Assembly (NCBI GenBank): GCA_002347475.1
Contig: DDXI01000165.1
Coordinates: forward strand, 1-8,487
Direction: 5' to 3'
Length of the DNA stretch: 8,487 nucleotides
Source of the DNA: Peptococcaceae bacterium UBA2264
GTDB taxonomy: Bacteria; Bacillota; Desulfitobacteriia; Desulfitobacteriales; Desulfitobacteriaceae
Shown here piece by piece: positions 1 through 5,483 of this stretch. Within the stretch, counting starts at the first letter, position 1. The number at the start of each line of letters is the position of its first letter. The notes beneath the pieces are model-generated. The model saw only the letters and a program-made list of their open reading frames with translations. It did no database searches and was not told the origin of the DNA. The translations under genes and the position numbers were made by a program.

Positions 1-123
1 GGCTGGGCAAATATGGACATTCAGCAATATTTTAATGATAACTTTGAGAGGTTTAAACCGATTGACTTTGAAGAGTACAGACAACGCAAAACAGCCCCGC
101 CAGGATCGATTCTAAGCCGTTAG
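1..123 (+). CDS. C-terminal end of an unidentified protein (5' part outside window)
   Basis: Frame 1 is open from the first base to a TAG at 121-123, giving 40 residues. The fragment is hydrophilic, with aromatic and acidic residues in the first 30 positions (N-D-N-F-E-R-F then D-F-E-E-Y) and a short basic and proline tail. I do not recognise a family. It belongs to the integrative element because it lies on the element side of the integrase. It is transcribed towards the XRE regulator and a long hairpin separates the two. An internal ATG at 13-15 could in principle start a very small separate ORF, but no ribosome binding site precedes it, so a truncated larger gene is more likely. Confidence 0.5.
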   Translation, partial: GWANMDIQQYFNDNFERFKPIDFEEYRQRKTAPPGSILSR

Positions 124-146
124 GATGGGGGCGGTAGTATGATTGC

Positions 147-192
147 TTATGGGTGGGTATGTAGCGTTTCGTTACATACCTATAGCCCATAA
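147..192. repeat. Long imperfect palindrome (hairpin)
   Basis: An inner stem pairs 156-166 with 170-180 (11 bp including one G-T pair, 3-nt loop). An outer stem pairs 147-153 with 186-192 (7 bp). They are separated by an asymmetric internal loop of 2 and 5 nt. The hairpin starts 24 nt after the stop of the upstream partial gene and lies beyond the terminator of the XRE gene. No T-run follows on either strand, so it is not a standard intrinsic terminator. It could be a recombination or nicking site, a decay-protecting 3' structure, or a protein-binding palindrome. Confidence 0.6.
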
Positions 193-201
193 AGATAAAA
201 C

Positions 202-221
202 AAAAAAGAGCCCGAAGGCTC
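202..221 (-). terminator. Intrinsic terminator of the XRE regulator gene
   Basis: On the minus strand a GAGCC/GGCTC stem (208-212 with 217-221) with a 4-nt TTCG loop is followed at once by six T residues (207-202) and further T-rich sequence. The stem overlaps the TGA stop codon of the regulator at 220-222. Confidence 0.85.
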
Positions 222-432
222 AGTTAAGTGTTTTATCCGGTATGTATTCCAGCAGATCCCCAGGCTGGCAGTTAAGGGCAGCGCAGAGCTTATCTATAAC
301 TTCAAGGGAAACATATTTATTCGTGCTTAATCGGGCAATAGTTGCTTTTGAAACCTTAGCAAGTTCCATTAACTCTCCCTTTTTGATATTCCGATCAATA
401 AGAAGTTTCAATAATGGTTTATAGCTTATCAT
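220..432 (-). CDS. Small XRE/Cro-type HTH transcriptional regulator
   Basis: This 70-residue protein is almost entirely one helix-turn-helix domain. The DNA-binding part spans about residues 5-62, with the sequence LMELAKVSKATIARL (about 21-35) as the helix-turn-helix core. The following segment, with LEVIDKLCAALNCQPGDLLEY, is the typical end of the XRE/HTH_26 (YozG-like) fold. Its length suits single-domain repressors that act as dimers in the cytoplasm. The ATG is preceded by AGAGGA about 5-6 nt upstream. The gene is divergent from the 91-residue ORF and integrase genes, so it is probably the element's maintenance regulator and autoregulated. This is inferred from position and from inverted repeats in both promoters. 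No peptidase or sensor domain is present, so induction would need another factor. Confidence 0.85.
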   Translation of the reverse strand: MISYKPLLKLLIDRNIKKGELMELAKVSKATIARLSTNKYVSLEVIDKLCAALNCQPGDLLEYIPDKTLN

Positions 433-460
433 GGTGTTCCTCTTTTCATAATCTATATGT

Positions 461-541
461 TAAACCTAATATTTATTATACAGTAAAAAGTATATTTTAG
501 TAAATAAAAGTTTAACAAATATATTGTAATTCATAGGTTTA
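461..541. promoter_or_regulatory. Paired inverted repeats, candidate operators in the divergent control region
   Basis: TAAACCTA at 461-468 recurs as its exact inverse, TAGGTTTA, at 534-541. The first copy lies just downstream of the XRE -10 box, at the expected transcription start. The second lies inside the spacer of the rightward promoter. A second inverted pair, GTTAAAC (459-465) and GTTTAAC (510-516), flanks the leftward promoter. Their placement suits a repressor that controls both promoters. The binding protein is inferred, not shown. Confidence 0.4.
475..504 (-). promoter_or_regulatory. Promoter of the XRE regulator gene
   Basis: On the minus strand there is a TTTACT -35 (499-504), an 18-nt spacer and a perfect TATAAT -10 (475-480). 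The ATG lies about 43 nt downstream of the -10. The surrounding DNA is very AT-rich. Confidence 0.65.
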
Positions 542-553
542 TCATGTTATACT
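524..553 (+). promoter_or_regulatory. Rightward promoter for the small ORFs and integrase
   Basis: TTGTAA (-35, 524-529), an 18-nt spacer and TATACT (-10, 548-553), with a TG at 545-546 that makes an extended -10. Transcription would start near 560, about 40 nt before the ATG at 598. A candidate operator half-site lies within the spacer. Confidence 0.6.
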
Positions 554-597
554 AATGTATAATATATAATACTTAATTTTAAGAAGGAGGAAAAGGA

Positions 598-873
598 ATG
601 AAAACTAATTTTATCAGGGAACACATTATTAATAGGAACATGGAGACCATTTACGAAGACATTGGTGAGAATCTGAAGACTGATCCCGAATTTATACAGG
701 TTACAAAAAATATCCAGGAGCTACAAGACAAATTAGAAGAGGGCTGCGGCAAAGAGCTTATGATTAATCTTGCTGATAATCATTGCAGCGAGGTAACATT
801 TCATATTGATGCAGCCTTTGAGTTGGGGTTCAAATATGGCTCCCGGATGATGGCAGCCTGCTGCCAGGATTAA
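598..873 (+). CDS. Small element-encoded protein, possibly DUF6809-like
   Basis: A 91-residue acidic protein with an excellent ribosome binding site (AAGGAGG at 584-590, 7-nt spacer to ATG). Residues 16-50 (ETIYEDIGENL, then KNIQELQDKLEEG) look like two amphipathic helices. The C-terminal part (DAAFELGFKYGSRMM, about 71-85) resembles the closing segment of DUF6809-type small proteins of Bacillota phages and integrative elements, which end in a similar F-x-x-G-F-x-x-G pattern. That resemblance is from memory and was not tested. There is no signal peptide or membrane segment. Cysteines at 50, 63, 88 and 89 are not arranged as an obvious metal site. It is the first gene of the rightward unit leading to the integrase. 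Its function is unknown. Confidence 0.7.
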   Translation: MKTNFIREHIINRNMETIYEDIGENLKTDPEFIQVTKNIQELQDKLEEGCGKELMINLADNHCSEVTFHIDAAFELGFKYGSRMMAACCQD

Positions 874-884
874 GGGAATAATGA

Positions 885-913
885 CAGGGAGAGCAGCAAA
901 CCTGCTTTCCCTG
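885..913 (+). other. Strong intergenic hairpin between the two small ORFs
   Basis: Positions 885-896 pair with 902-913 in an uninterrupted 12-bp stem (one G-T pair) with a 5-nt loop, starting 11 nt after the stop of the 91-residue ORF. No T-run follows; the next bases lead straight into the GGGGGTGG ribosome binding site of the 51-residue ORF. It is more likely an mRNA stability or translation-control element than a terminator. Confidence 0.55.
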
Positions 914-932
914 CTCCTAAGGGGGTGGCATT

Positions 933-1088
933 ATGGAAATTAAACTTGAAGTTACTTATTTGATATGCAGCGTTTTCAGTGTGGCTGAAAAGGTCACGCA
1001 ATTAATGAACCAAGAGGAACTGGTCAAGTTATTAGTCGGAAATAGTATGATCTGCTTGTTATCAGTTCGGCAGAGATTAAAGGGGTGA
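933..1088 (+). CDS. 51-residue small ORF directly upstream of the integrase
   Basis: ATG at 933-935 follows a purine-rich ribosome binding site (AAGGGGGTGG, 919-928, 4-nt spacer to ATG). The ORF runs 51 codons to TGA at 1086-1088. The stop lies inside the integrase ribosome binding region and only 4 nt separate it from the integrase TTG, so translational coupling is likely. The protein begins MEIKLEVTYLICSVFSVAEK, then has a helical acidic stretch (MNQEELVKLL, about 25-34), a hydrophobic patch (MICLLSV, about 39-45) and a basic end. I see no winged-helix or MerR-like helix-turn-helix typical of excisionases, so the Xis role suggested by position is speculative. I do not recognise the family. 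Confidence 0.55.
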   Translation: MEIKLEVTYLICSVFSVAEKVTQLMNQEELVKLLVGNSMICLLSVRQRLKG

Positions 1089-1092
1089 TACG

Positions 1093-2262
1093 TTGGCCGG
1101 ACATATTCAGAAGTACGGGGAAAATTATTATAGGCTTAGATACAGGGATTATTCCAGGTATGTTGAAGCCAAGAGTGACCGCGAAGCAGAGAGACTCCTT
1201 GCGAAGTTTATTACAGAGATTGATAACGGCGACTTTTCCCAGCCGTCAAAAGTTACCTTTAATGAATTCGTCAAGAAGTGGCTGGAGAACTATGCAGAAT
1301 CTGAGTTGGCTCCCAAGACTTTATTCAGGTATAGGCAAATGTTAAACTCAAGAATTCTGCCGGCCTTTGGTGGCATAAGGCTCACGAAAATCAAACCGCT
1401 GGATTTAGTCGATTTCTATAAGTCACTTAAAGGAAAGCATAAATTTATTAAGATAAAGATTGACGGTACCCGGAAAGAGGTTATTTCTGAAGGTTTATCT
1501 GATAAAACGATCAGGCATCATCATGGGATTATATGCGCGATCTATGAGAAGGCAATCAAATGGGATATATACAGAGGTAATAATCCAGCCAAACATGTAG
1601 ATTCCCCTAAGGTTGAGCGGAAGAAGGCTGCTTGCTATGACCTAGATCAGATCGAGGCCATGATGAAAGTCCTACAGGGGGAAGAATTAAAACATCAGGC
1701 AGCTGTAATGATTGCTTTGACCTGTGGCTTGCGCCTGGGCGAAATATGCGGCCTGGAATGGCAGGATATACGCTTTGATACGAACATTATTGAGATCAGG
1801 CAATCAAGCCAATATATACCCGGTCAGGGTGTGTTTACAAAGGACCCCAAGACAGAGAGCAGCAAGCGCAGGGTAAGCGCAAACAAGGCGCTCCTGGATC
1901 TTTTACAGGCATACCAAGAGGATCAGCAGGATAAAGGCTTTTTATGTGCCAATAATAACCGCTTGTTTGTTACCTGGGACGGCAAACCGATGTTCCCCAA
2001 TGCTATGTCAAAATGGTTTACCAACTTCATAACAAGAAGCAAACTGCCAAAGCTGAACTTTCACGGGCTCCGGCATACCAGCGCGACATTCTTAATAAGC
2101 CAGGGTATGGATGTTCAGACAGTAGCCGGCAGGCTGGGACATACTACAAGCGCAACGACACAGAATATATATAGCCATTTTCTCAAGAGTAAAGATCAAC
2201 AGGCAGCCGATTTGATGGAGGAAATGTTCTCTCCCGGTAAAACAAAAAAGGATACGAAATAA
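1093..2262 (+). CDS. int: Tyrosine recombinase / phage-type integrase
   Basis: This 389-residue protein would catalyse integration and excision of the element at tRNA-Gly. The start is a TTG preceded by AAAGGGG with a 7-nt spacer; no better start exists upstream. The N-terminal arm-binding region (about 1-50, with YYRLRYRD and basic residues) is followed by a SAM-like core-binding domain (about 54-165, WLENYAESELAPKTLFRY). The catalytic domain (about 180-375) holds all expected residues: R214 in CGLRLGE, K253 in KTESSKRR, H324 and R327 in HGLRHTSAT, H350 in GRLGHTT and nucleophile Y360 in NIYSH. Length and order match Tn916/phage-type integrases, so the enzyme appears intact. It lies 4 nt after the 51-residue ORF and ends about 120 bp from the tRNA 3' end, which indicates that tRNA-Gly is its attachment site. 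Confidence 0.97.
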   Translation: MAGHIQKYGENYYRLRYRDYSRYVEAKSDREAERLLAKFITEIDNGDFSQPSKVTFNEFVKKWLENYAESELAPKTLFRYRQMLNSRILPAFGGIRLTKIKPLDLVDFYKSLKGKHKFIKIKIDGTRKEVISEGLSDKTIRHHHGIICAIYEKAIKWDIYRGNNPAKHVDSPKVERKKAACYDLDQIEAMMKVLQGEELKHQAAVMIALTCGLRLGEICGLEWQDIRFDTNIIEIRQSSQYIPGQGVFTKDPKTESSKRRVSANKALLDLLQAYQEDQQDKGFLCANNNRLFVTWDGKPMFPNAMSKWFTNFITRSKLPKLNFHGLRHTSATFLISQGMDVQTVAGRLGHTTSATTQNIYSHFLKSKDQQAADLMEEMFSPGKTKKDTK

Positions 2263-2274
2263 ACTCGTACCCTT
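2241..2274 (-). terminator. Leftward intrinsic terminator overlapping the integrase 3' end
   Basis: On the minus strand a 10-bp stem (2248-2257 with 2265-2274, including one G-U pair) with a 7-nt loop is followed by a T-rich tract of six T, then G and four T. In the plus-strand RNA the same site has an A-C mismatch and no U-tract, so it works best against leftward transcription. It could not serve as a standard terminator for the integrase itself. Confidence 0.65.
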
Positions 2275-2297
2275 CATACTATGGCTATTTTAAAAAA

Positions 2298-2319
2298 ATC
2301 TGGCTAAAATCTGGCTAAA
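2298..2319. repeat. Tandem 11-bp direct repeat, possible integrase arm sites
   Basis: ATCTGGCTAAA occurs twice head to tail (2298-2308 and 2309-2319), 36 bp after the integrase stop and about 65 bp from the tRNA 3' end. Tandem short repeats in this position commonly serve as arm-type binding sites for the integrase N-terminal domain. The function is inferred from position only. Confidence 0.5.
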
Positions 2320-2329
2320 CTCCAAAAAA

Positions 2330-2356
2330 ACAAAAATAAAAAGGGCCAAAACCCTT
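2330..2356 (-). terminator. Intrinsic terminator downstream of tRNA-Gly
   Basis: On the minus strand AAGGG (2352-2356) pairs with CCCTT (2341-2345) across a 6-nt loop, followed by an almost pure T tract (TTTATTTTTG and onward). It lies about 29 bp after the tRNA CCA end and is correctly oriented to end the tRNA transcript. It belongs to the element side of the junction. Confidence 0.75.
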
Positions 2357-2384
2357 GATATAGGCGGCTCTTTTAAAATTTGAT

Positions 2385-2459
2385 TGGAGCGGAAGACGGG
2401 ATTCGAACCCGCGACCCTCGGCTTGGGAAGCCAATGCTCTACCACTGAGCCACTTCCGC
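2385..2459 (-). tRNA. tRNA-Gly (anticodon CCC)
   Basis: The 75-nt minus-strand sequence folds into a full cloverleaf. The acceptor stem GCGGAAG/CTTCCGC is perfect and the CCA end is encoded. The D arm is GCTC/GAGC with an AGTGGTA loop. The anticodon stem TTGGC/GCCGA encloses the loop TTCCCAA, giving anticodon CCC at 2425-2427. The T arm has the loop TTCGAAT. It reads the GGG glycine codon. The gene is intact although it is the inferred insertion site, as expected when the integrated element restores the 3' end. Confidence 0.97.
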
Positions 2460-2476
2460 ACGTTCCTGCAAACATA

Positions 2477-2505
2477 ATTATATCTACTTCACTGCTTACA
2501 GTCAA
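2477..2505 (-). promoter_or_regulatory. Promoter of tRNA-Gly
   Basis: On the minus strand TTGACT (2500-2505), a 17-nt spacer and TATAAT (2477-2482) lie about 18 bp before the first tRNA base. The near-consensus sequence and optimal spacing suit a strong stable-RNA promoter. Confidence 0.85.
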
Positions 2506-2541
2506 ATCCGAAAAGCCGGTCAACAACATAGTAAATTAGAG

Positions 2542-2573
2542 AATCAGGAGAACACTCTATAGTTCCCCTGATT
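2542..2573 (-). terminator. Candidate purA terminator
   Basis: A 12-position stem with one mismatch (2542-2553 with 2562-2573) and an 8-nt loop lies about 67 bp after the purA stop. On the minus strand the sequence after the stem (CTCTAATTT) is only moderately T-rich. The hairpin is strong but the U-tract is weak. It is the only termination-like structure between purA and the tRNA promoter. Confidence 0.5.
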
Positions 2574-2639
2574 TAACTTTTATCCGGCCTGATCCGTAAC
2601 ATTTAATGTAATAATTGGGTTCTAAAGTTTTTCATCCGA

Positions 2640-3923
2640 TCAGAAAATTTCTCCCCGAACAATAGTCTGTTCCCGCCCGGGTCCTACGGCCACTATCGTA
2701 GCCTGCACACCTGATAACTCCTCCAGACGGCGGATATAATTCTGAGCATTTATCGGTAAATCCTCAAACCTCTTTATTTGAGTAAGGTCTTCCTGCCAGC
2801 CGGGCATTTCTTCGTAAATAGGCTCACATTGAGTGAATATTTTTTGACTCTGGGGAAACTCATCGATTCTTTGGCCATCGACATTGTAACCTACACAGAT
2901 CTTCAGAGTCTCCAGACCGGTCAAGACATCCAGCTTGGTGACAGCAAAGTCGGAAATGCCGTTGACCCTGACCGCATAACGGGCAATCACGGCATCGAAC
3001 CAACCGCAGCGCCGTGCTCTGCCGGTAGTCGTCCCGAATTCGAAGCCCAGTTTTTGTATCCTTTGGCCTGTTTCATCTGTAAGTTCAGTGGGAAACGGCC
3101 CTTCTCCTACCCTGGTTGTGTAGGCTTTAATAACAGCCACCACCCGATCTATATGAGTGGGCCCCACTCCAGAGCCGGTACAGGCCCCGCCGGCAATCGG
3201 GGAGGAAGAAGTGACAAAGGGATATGTACCATGATCCAGATCCAAAAGCGTCCCCTGGGCGCCTTCGAACAATACTTTAATGCCGTTTTTCATGGTCTGA
3301 GCAATGGCCAGGGAAGTATCTGTTACATACTCCTTAAGCCTGGCGGCATAACCTTCATATTCCTGATAAATTTCTTCAAAATCCAAAGGTTCGGCCCCAT
3401 ATACCTTGGTAAGCAAGGTATTCTTTTCGGCCAGGTTACGGCGCAGTTTAGCCGCAAATTCATCAGGATCGATCAGATCGTTCATCCGGATACCGGTCCG
3501 GGCTGTTTTATCCATATAGGCTGGGCCAATACCGCGTTTCGTAGTCCCGATCTTGCTATCCCCCCGGGCATTTTCTTCCAACCCATCCAATAAGCGATGA
3601 TAGGGCATAATAACATGGGCATTGCCGCTGATCAGAAGTTTACCTGTCTTGACACCACGCTCTGTCAAATAGTTCAACTCCTGCAATAAAACCGCAGGAT
3701 CGATAACCACCCCATTGGCAATAATACAAGTTTTATCAGAATATAAAATTCCGGAAGGGATAAGATGAAGCTTGAACTCCTCGCCGTCGACAACTACTGT
3801 ATGTCCGGCATTATTCCCTCCCTGACTGCGTACTATCATACCCGCTTTCTTAGCCAGAAAATCCGTTATTTTACCTTTGCCCTCGTCTCCCCACTGGGCG
3901 CCGATTAATACTACCGCTGCCAT
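2640..3923 (-). CDS. purA: Adenylosuccinate synthetase PurA
   Basis: This cytoplasmic enzyme makes adenylosuccinate from IMP and aspartate using GTP, the first step from IMP to AMP. With the ATG at 3921-3923 the protein has 427 residues, normal for the family. The GTP-binding loop QWGDEGKGK (10-18) contains catalytic D13, and NNAGH carries catalytic H41. Other hallmark motifs follow in order: GTTKRGIGPAY, EGAQGTLLDLDHGTYPFVTSS, GVGPTHID, TRVGEGPFPTEL, GTTTGRARRCGW and TKLDVL. A TTG six bases upstream is in frame, but GGAGG would be only 2 nt from it and is 8 nt from the ATG, so the ATG is preferred. The gene has its own promoter (4007-4035) downstream of the dnaB terminator, so it is a separate transcription unit. 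Confidence 0.98.
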   Translation of the reverse strand: MAAVVLIGAQWGDEGKGKITDFLAKKAGMIVRSQGGNNAGHTVVVDGEEFKLHLIPSGILYSDKTCIIANGVVIDPAVLLQELNYLTERGVKTGKLLISGNAHVIMPYHRLLDGLEENARGDSKIGTTKRGIGPAYMDKTARTGIRMNDLIDPDEFAAKLRRNLAEKNTLLTKVYGAEPLDFEEIYQEYEGYAARLKEYVTDTSLAIAQTMKNGIKVLFEGAQGTLLDLDHGTYPFVTSSSPIAGGACTGSGVGPTHIDRVVAVIKAYTTRVGEGPFPTELTDETGQRIQKLGFEFGTTTGRARRCGWFDAVIARYAVRVNGISDFAVTKLDVLTGLETLKICVGYNVDGQRIDEFPQSQKIFTQCEPIYEEMPGWQEDLTQIKRFEDLPINAQNYIRRLEELSGVQATIVAVGPGREQTIVRGEIF

Positions 3924-3959
3924 ATTCAATACCTCCAGTTTTTCCTACTCAATGAATTC

Positions 3960-3981
3960 TTGCTAACTCAAACCTTAGCAA
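3960..3981 (-). other. Small hairpin in the purA 5' leader
   Basis: TTGCTAA (3960-3966) and TTAGCAA (3975-3981) are exact inverted repeats with an 8-nt loop, about midway in the roughly 75-nt purA leader. No T-run follows and no PurR-box-like CGAAC motif is seen. It may be a regulatory or stability element, or chance. Confidence 0.35.
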
Positions 3982-4006
3982 TGGCGGCTCTTACACAAAC
4001 AGTTTT

Positions 4007-4035
4007 ATCTTAACAACCAGTACAATTCTTGTCAA
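4007..4035 (-). promoter_or_regulatory. Promoter of purA
   Basis: On the minus strand a perfect TTGACA (4030-4035), a 17-nt spacer and TAAGAT (4007-4012) sit between the dnaB terminator and purA. The start point would be near 4000, leaving a leader of about 75 nt. Confidence 0.8.
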
Positions 4036-4065
4036 TTAAAAGATTGAAGTTGAAAACATGAGAAA

Positions 4066-4088
4066 CCCTGACTCGGGTAAAGTCAGGG
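4066..4088 (-). terminator. Terminator after dnaB
   Basis: On the minus strand CCCTGAC (4082-4088) pairs with GTCAGGG (4066-4072), a 7-bp perfect stem with a 9-nt loop, followed by TTTCTCATGTTTTC. It starts about 25 bp after the dnaB stop. The U-tract is imperfect but the position is right. Confidence 0.7.
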
Positions 4089-4113
4089 ATAAATTATACC
4101 CTTAAAAATCAGC

Positions 4114-5445
4114 TTAAGCAGAATGCCGCCGTTCCAAATTGACAAACTTGGCAAATTCTTTGAGATAGCCCAGTTCGAGTGTCCCGACAGGGCCATTACG
4201 TTGTTTGGCCACAATAATTTCCGCTATGCCTTTTTTTTCAGATTCCGGATGATAGTATTCATCCCTATAAATGAAAGCTATGACATCAGCATCTGCTTCA
4301 ATAGCTCCTGATTCCAATAAATCCGACATAATGGGACGCTTATCCTGGCGCTGTTCCACTCCCCGGTTAAGCTGGGAGAGGGCAATCACCGGCAGTTTCA
4401 ATTCCCGGGCTATCGCTTTCAGTCCGCGCGAAATCTGGGCAACTTCCTGCTGCCGGTTTTCGCTTTTTTTGCTGGCTGATAATAACTGCAAATAATCAAT
4501 CATAATCATGCCCAAATTATTTTCTATCTTTAATCTGCGCACTTTGGAACGCAGCTCGGAAAGGGTGATGCCAACCGTATCATCAATAAATATCGGAGCC
4601 TCGGATAGTGGGCCAACGGCTCTGGTTAATTTGGGCCAATCTGTATCCAGCAGCTCACCTGTCCGCACCCGCTGCTGATCTACCATAGCTTCCGAACAAA
4701 GCATACGCTGGACAAGCTGCTCCTTGGACATCTCCAGGCTGAAAAGCACGGAGGGAACCTTAGCCCTTACCGCAGCATTCTGCGCCATATTCAAGGCCAA
4801 AGCGGTCTTGCCCATGGAAGGACGGCCGGCAATGATAATGAGATCCGAGGCCTGCCAGCCGGAAGTTATACGATCCAGCTGTTGAAAAAAAGTAGGTACT
4901 CCCGTCAAATTGCCTTTATTGGCATAGAGCATTTCAATCTTTTCAAAAGTTTCCAGCAGAATGGCTCTGATTGAAACAAAATTATTTGAAATCCGCCTTT
5001 GCGACAAATCCAGGATCATCTTCTCAGCCTCGGCCAGCAAGGTCACGGCCTCTTCCCCGGGATCATAGCCTCTGTCGGCAAGATTTTTAGCTGTACGGAT
5101 AAGCTGACGCAGGAGCGACTTTTCGGCTACGATTTTAGCGTAATATTCCACATTGACAGCCGATGGTACCGAGCGGGCAATTTCCGAGATGGTCGTTATC
5201 CCGCCGATCAATTCCAGGCGTCCCTGCTGACGCAAAGTTTCGGCTACTGTTACCAGATCTATCGGTTCACCTTTCTCAAACAAATCACGAACGGCTGTGT
5301 ATATATAACGGTGGTTATCCCGATAAAAATCTTCGGGCTGAAGAATGGCAAACACAGAACTTCCGGCATCCGCTTCCAGCATAACCGCTCCTAAAACCGC
5401 CTGTTCTGCCTCAAGATTTTGCGGAGGAATCTTCGTTGGTTCCAT
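4114..5445 (-). CDS. dnaB: Replicative DNA helicase DnaB (DnaC in Bacillus naming)
   Basis: A 443-residue hexameric 5'-3' helicase that unwinds DNA at the replication fork and recruits primase. The N-terminal collar domain (about 8-110, starting NLEAEQAVLGAVML) is followed by a linker and a RecA-like ATPase domain (about 180-443). Walker A is GRPSMGKT (207-214) and Walker B is MIMIDYLQLL (313-322, with D317). The SLEMS motif is at 236-240, SQLNRGVEQRQDKRP at 357-371, LLESGAIEADAD at 376-387 and KQRNGP near 414-419. The length is typical and no intein is present. The ATG is preceded by TGAGGG with a 9-nt spacer. It follows rplI by 38 bp, probably in the same transcript, and ends just before a terminator. 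Confidence 0.98.
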   Translation of the reverse strand: MEPTKIPPQNLEAEQAVLGAVMLEADAGSSVFAILQPEDFYRDNHRYIYTAVRDLFEKGEPIDLVTVAETLRQQGRLELIGGITTISEIARSVPSAVNVEYYAKIVAEKSLLRQLIRTAKNLADRGYDPGEEAVTLLAEAEKMILDLSQRRISNNFVSIRAILLETFEKIEMLYANKGNLTGVPTFFQQLDRITSGWQASDLIIIAGRPSMGKTALALNMAQNAAVRAKVPSVLFSLEMSKEQLVQRMLCSEAMVDQQRVRTGELLDTDWPKLTRAVGPLSEAPIFIDDTVGITLSELRSKVRRLKIENNLGMIMIDYLQLLSASKKSENRQQEVAQISRGLKAIARELKLPVIALSQLNRGVEQRQDKRPIMSDLLESGAIEADADVIAFIYRDEYYHPESEKKGIAEIIVAKQRNGPVGTLELGYLKEFAKFVNLERRHSA

Positions 5446-5483
5446 GATTTTTTTCCCTCATCTGCTAATTATTGCGAACAATA

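Larger units (their letters stand above)
1..2384. mobile_element. Integrase end of an integrative element inserted at tRNA-Gly
   Basis: A complete tyrosine recombinase gene points at, and ends about 120 bp from, the 3' end of an intact tRNA-Gly gene. Upstream lie an XRE-type repressor, a divergent promoter region and two small ORFs. This is the usual layout of the integrase end of a prophage or integrative conjugative element. No structural, conjugation or cargo gene is visible, so the element type cannot be decided. The right boundary is placed at the tRNA 3' end because integrases of this family recombine there. The crossover may lie some bases inside the tRNA. The distal end, expected to carry a repeat of the tRNA 3' end, is outside the window; I found no second copy here. 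Confidence 0.75.

Noticed and set aside
50..59. GGTTTAAACC palindrome as a third operator
   Set aside because: It shares GGTTTA with the candidate operators but lies inside a coding fragment far from any promoter; probably chance in AT-rich DNA.
143..424. Plus-strand ORF of 93 codons
   Set aside because: It is antisense to the XRE regulator, crosses the hairpin and terminator, has no ribosome binding site and shows no family features.
2290..2529. Minus-strand ORF of 79 codons
   Set aside because: It is a translation of the tRNA-Gly gene (typical spurious VAGSNPVF-type peptide) and its promoter.
2778..3593. Plus-strand ORF of 271 codons inside purA
   Set aside because: Long antisense frame inside a highly conserved gene; low-complexity mixed composition with no domain and no ribosome binding site.
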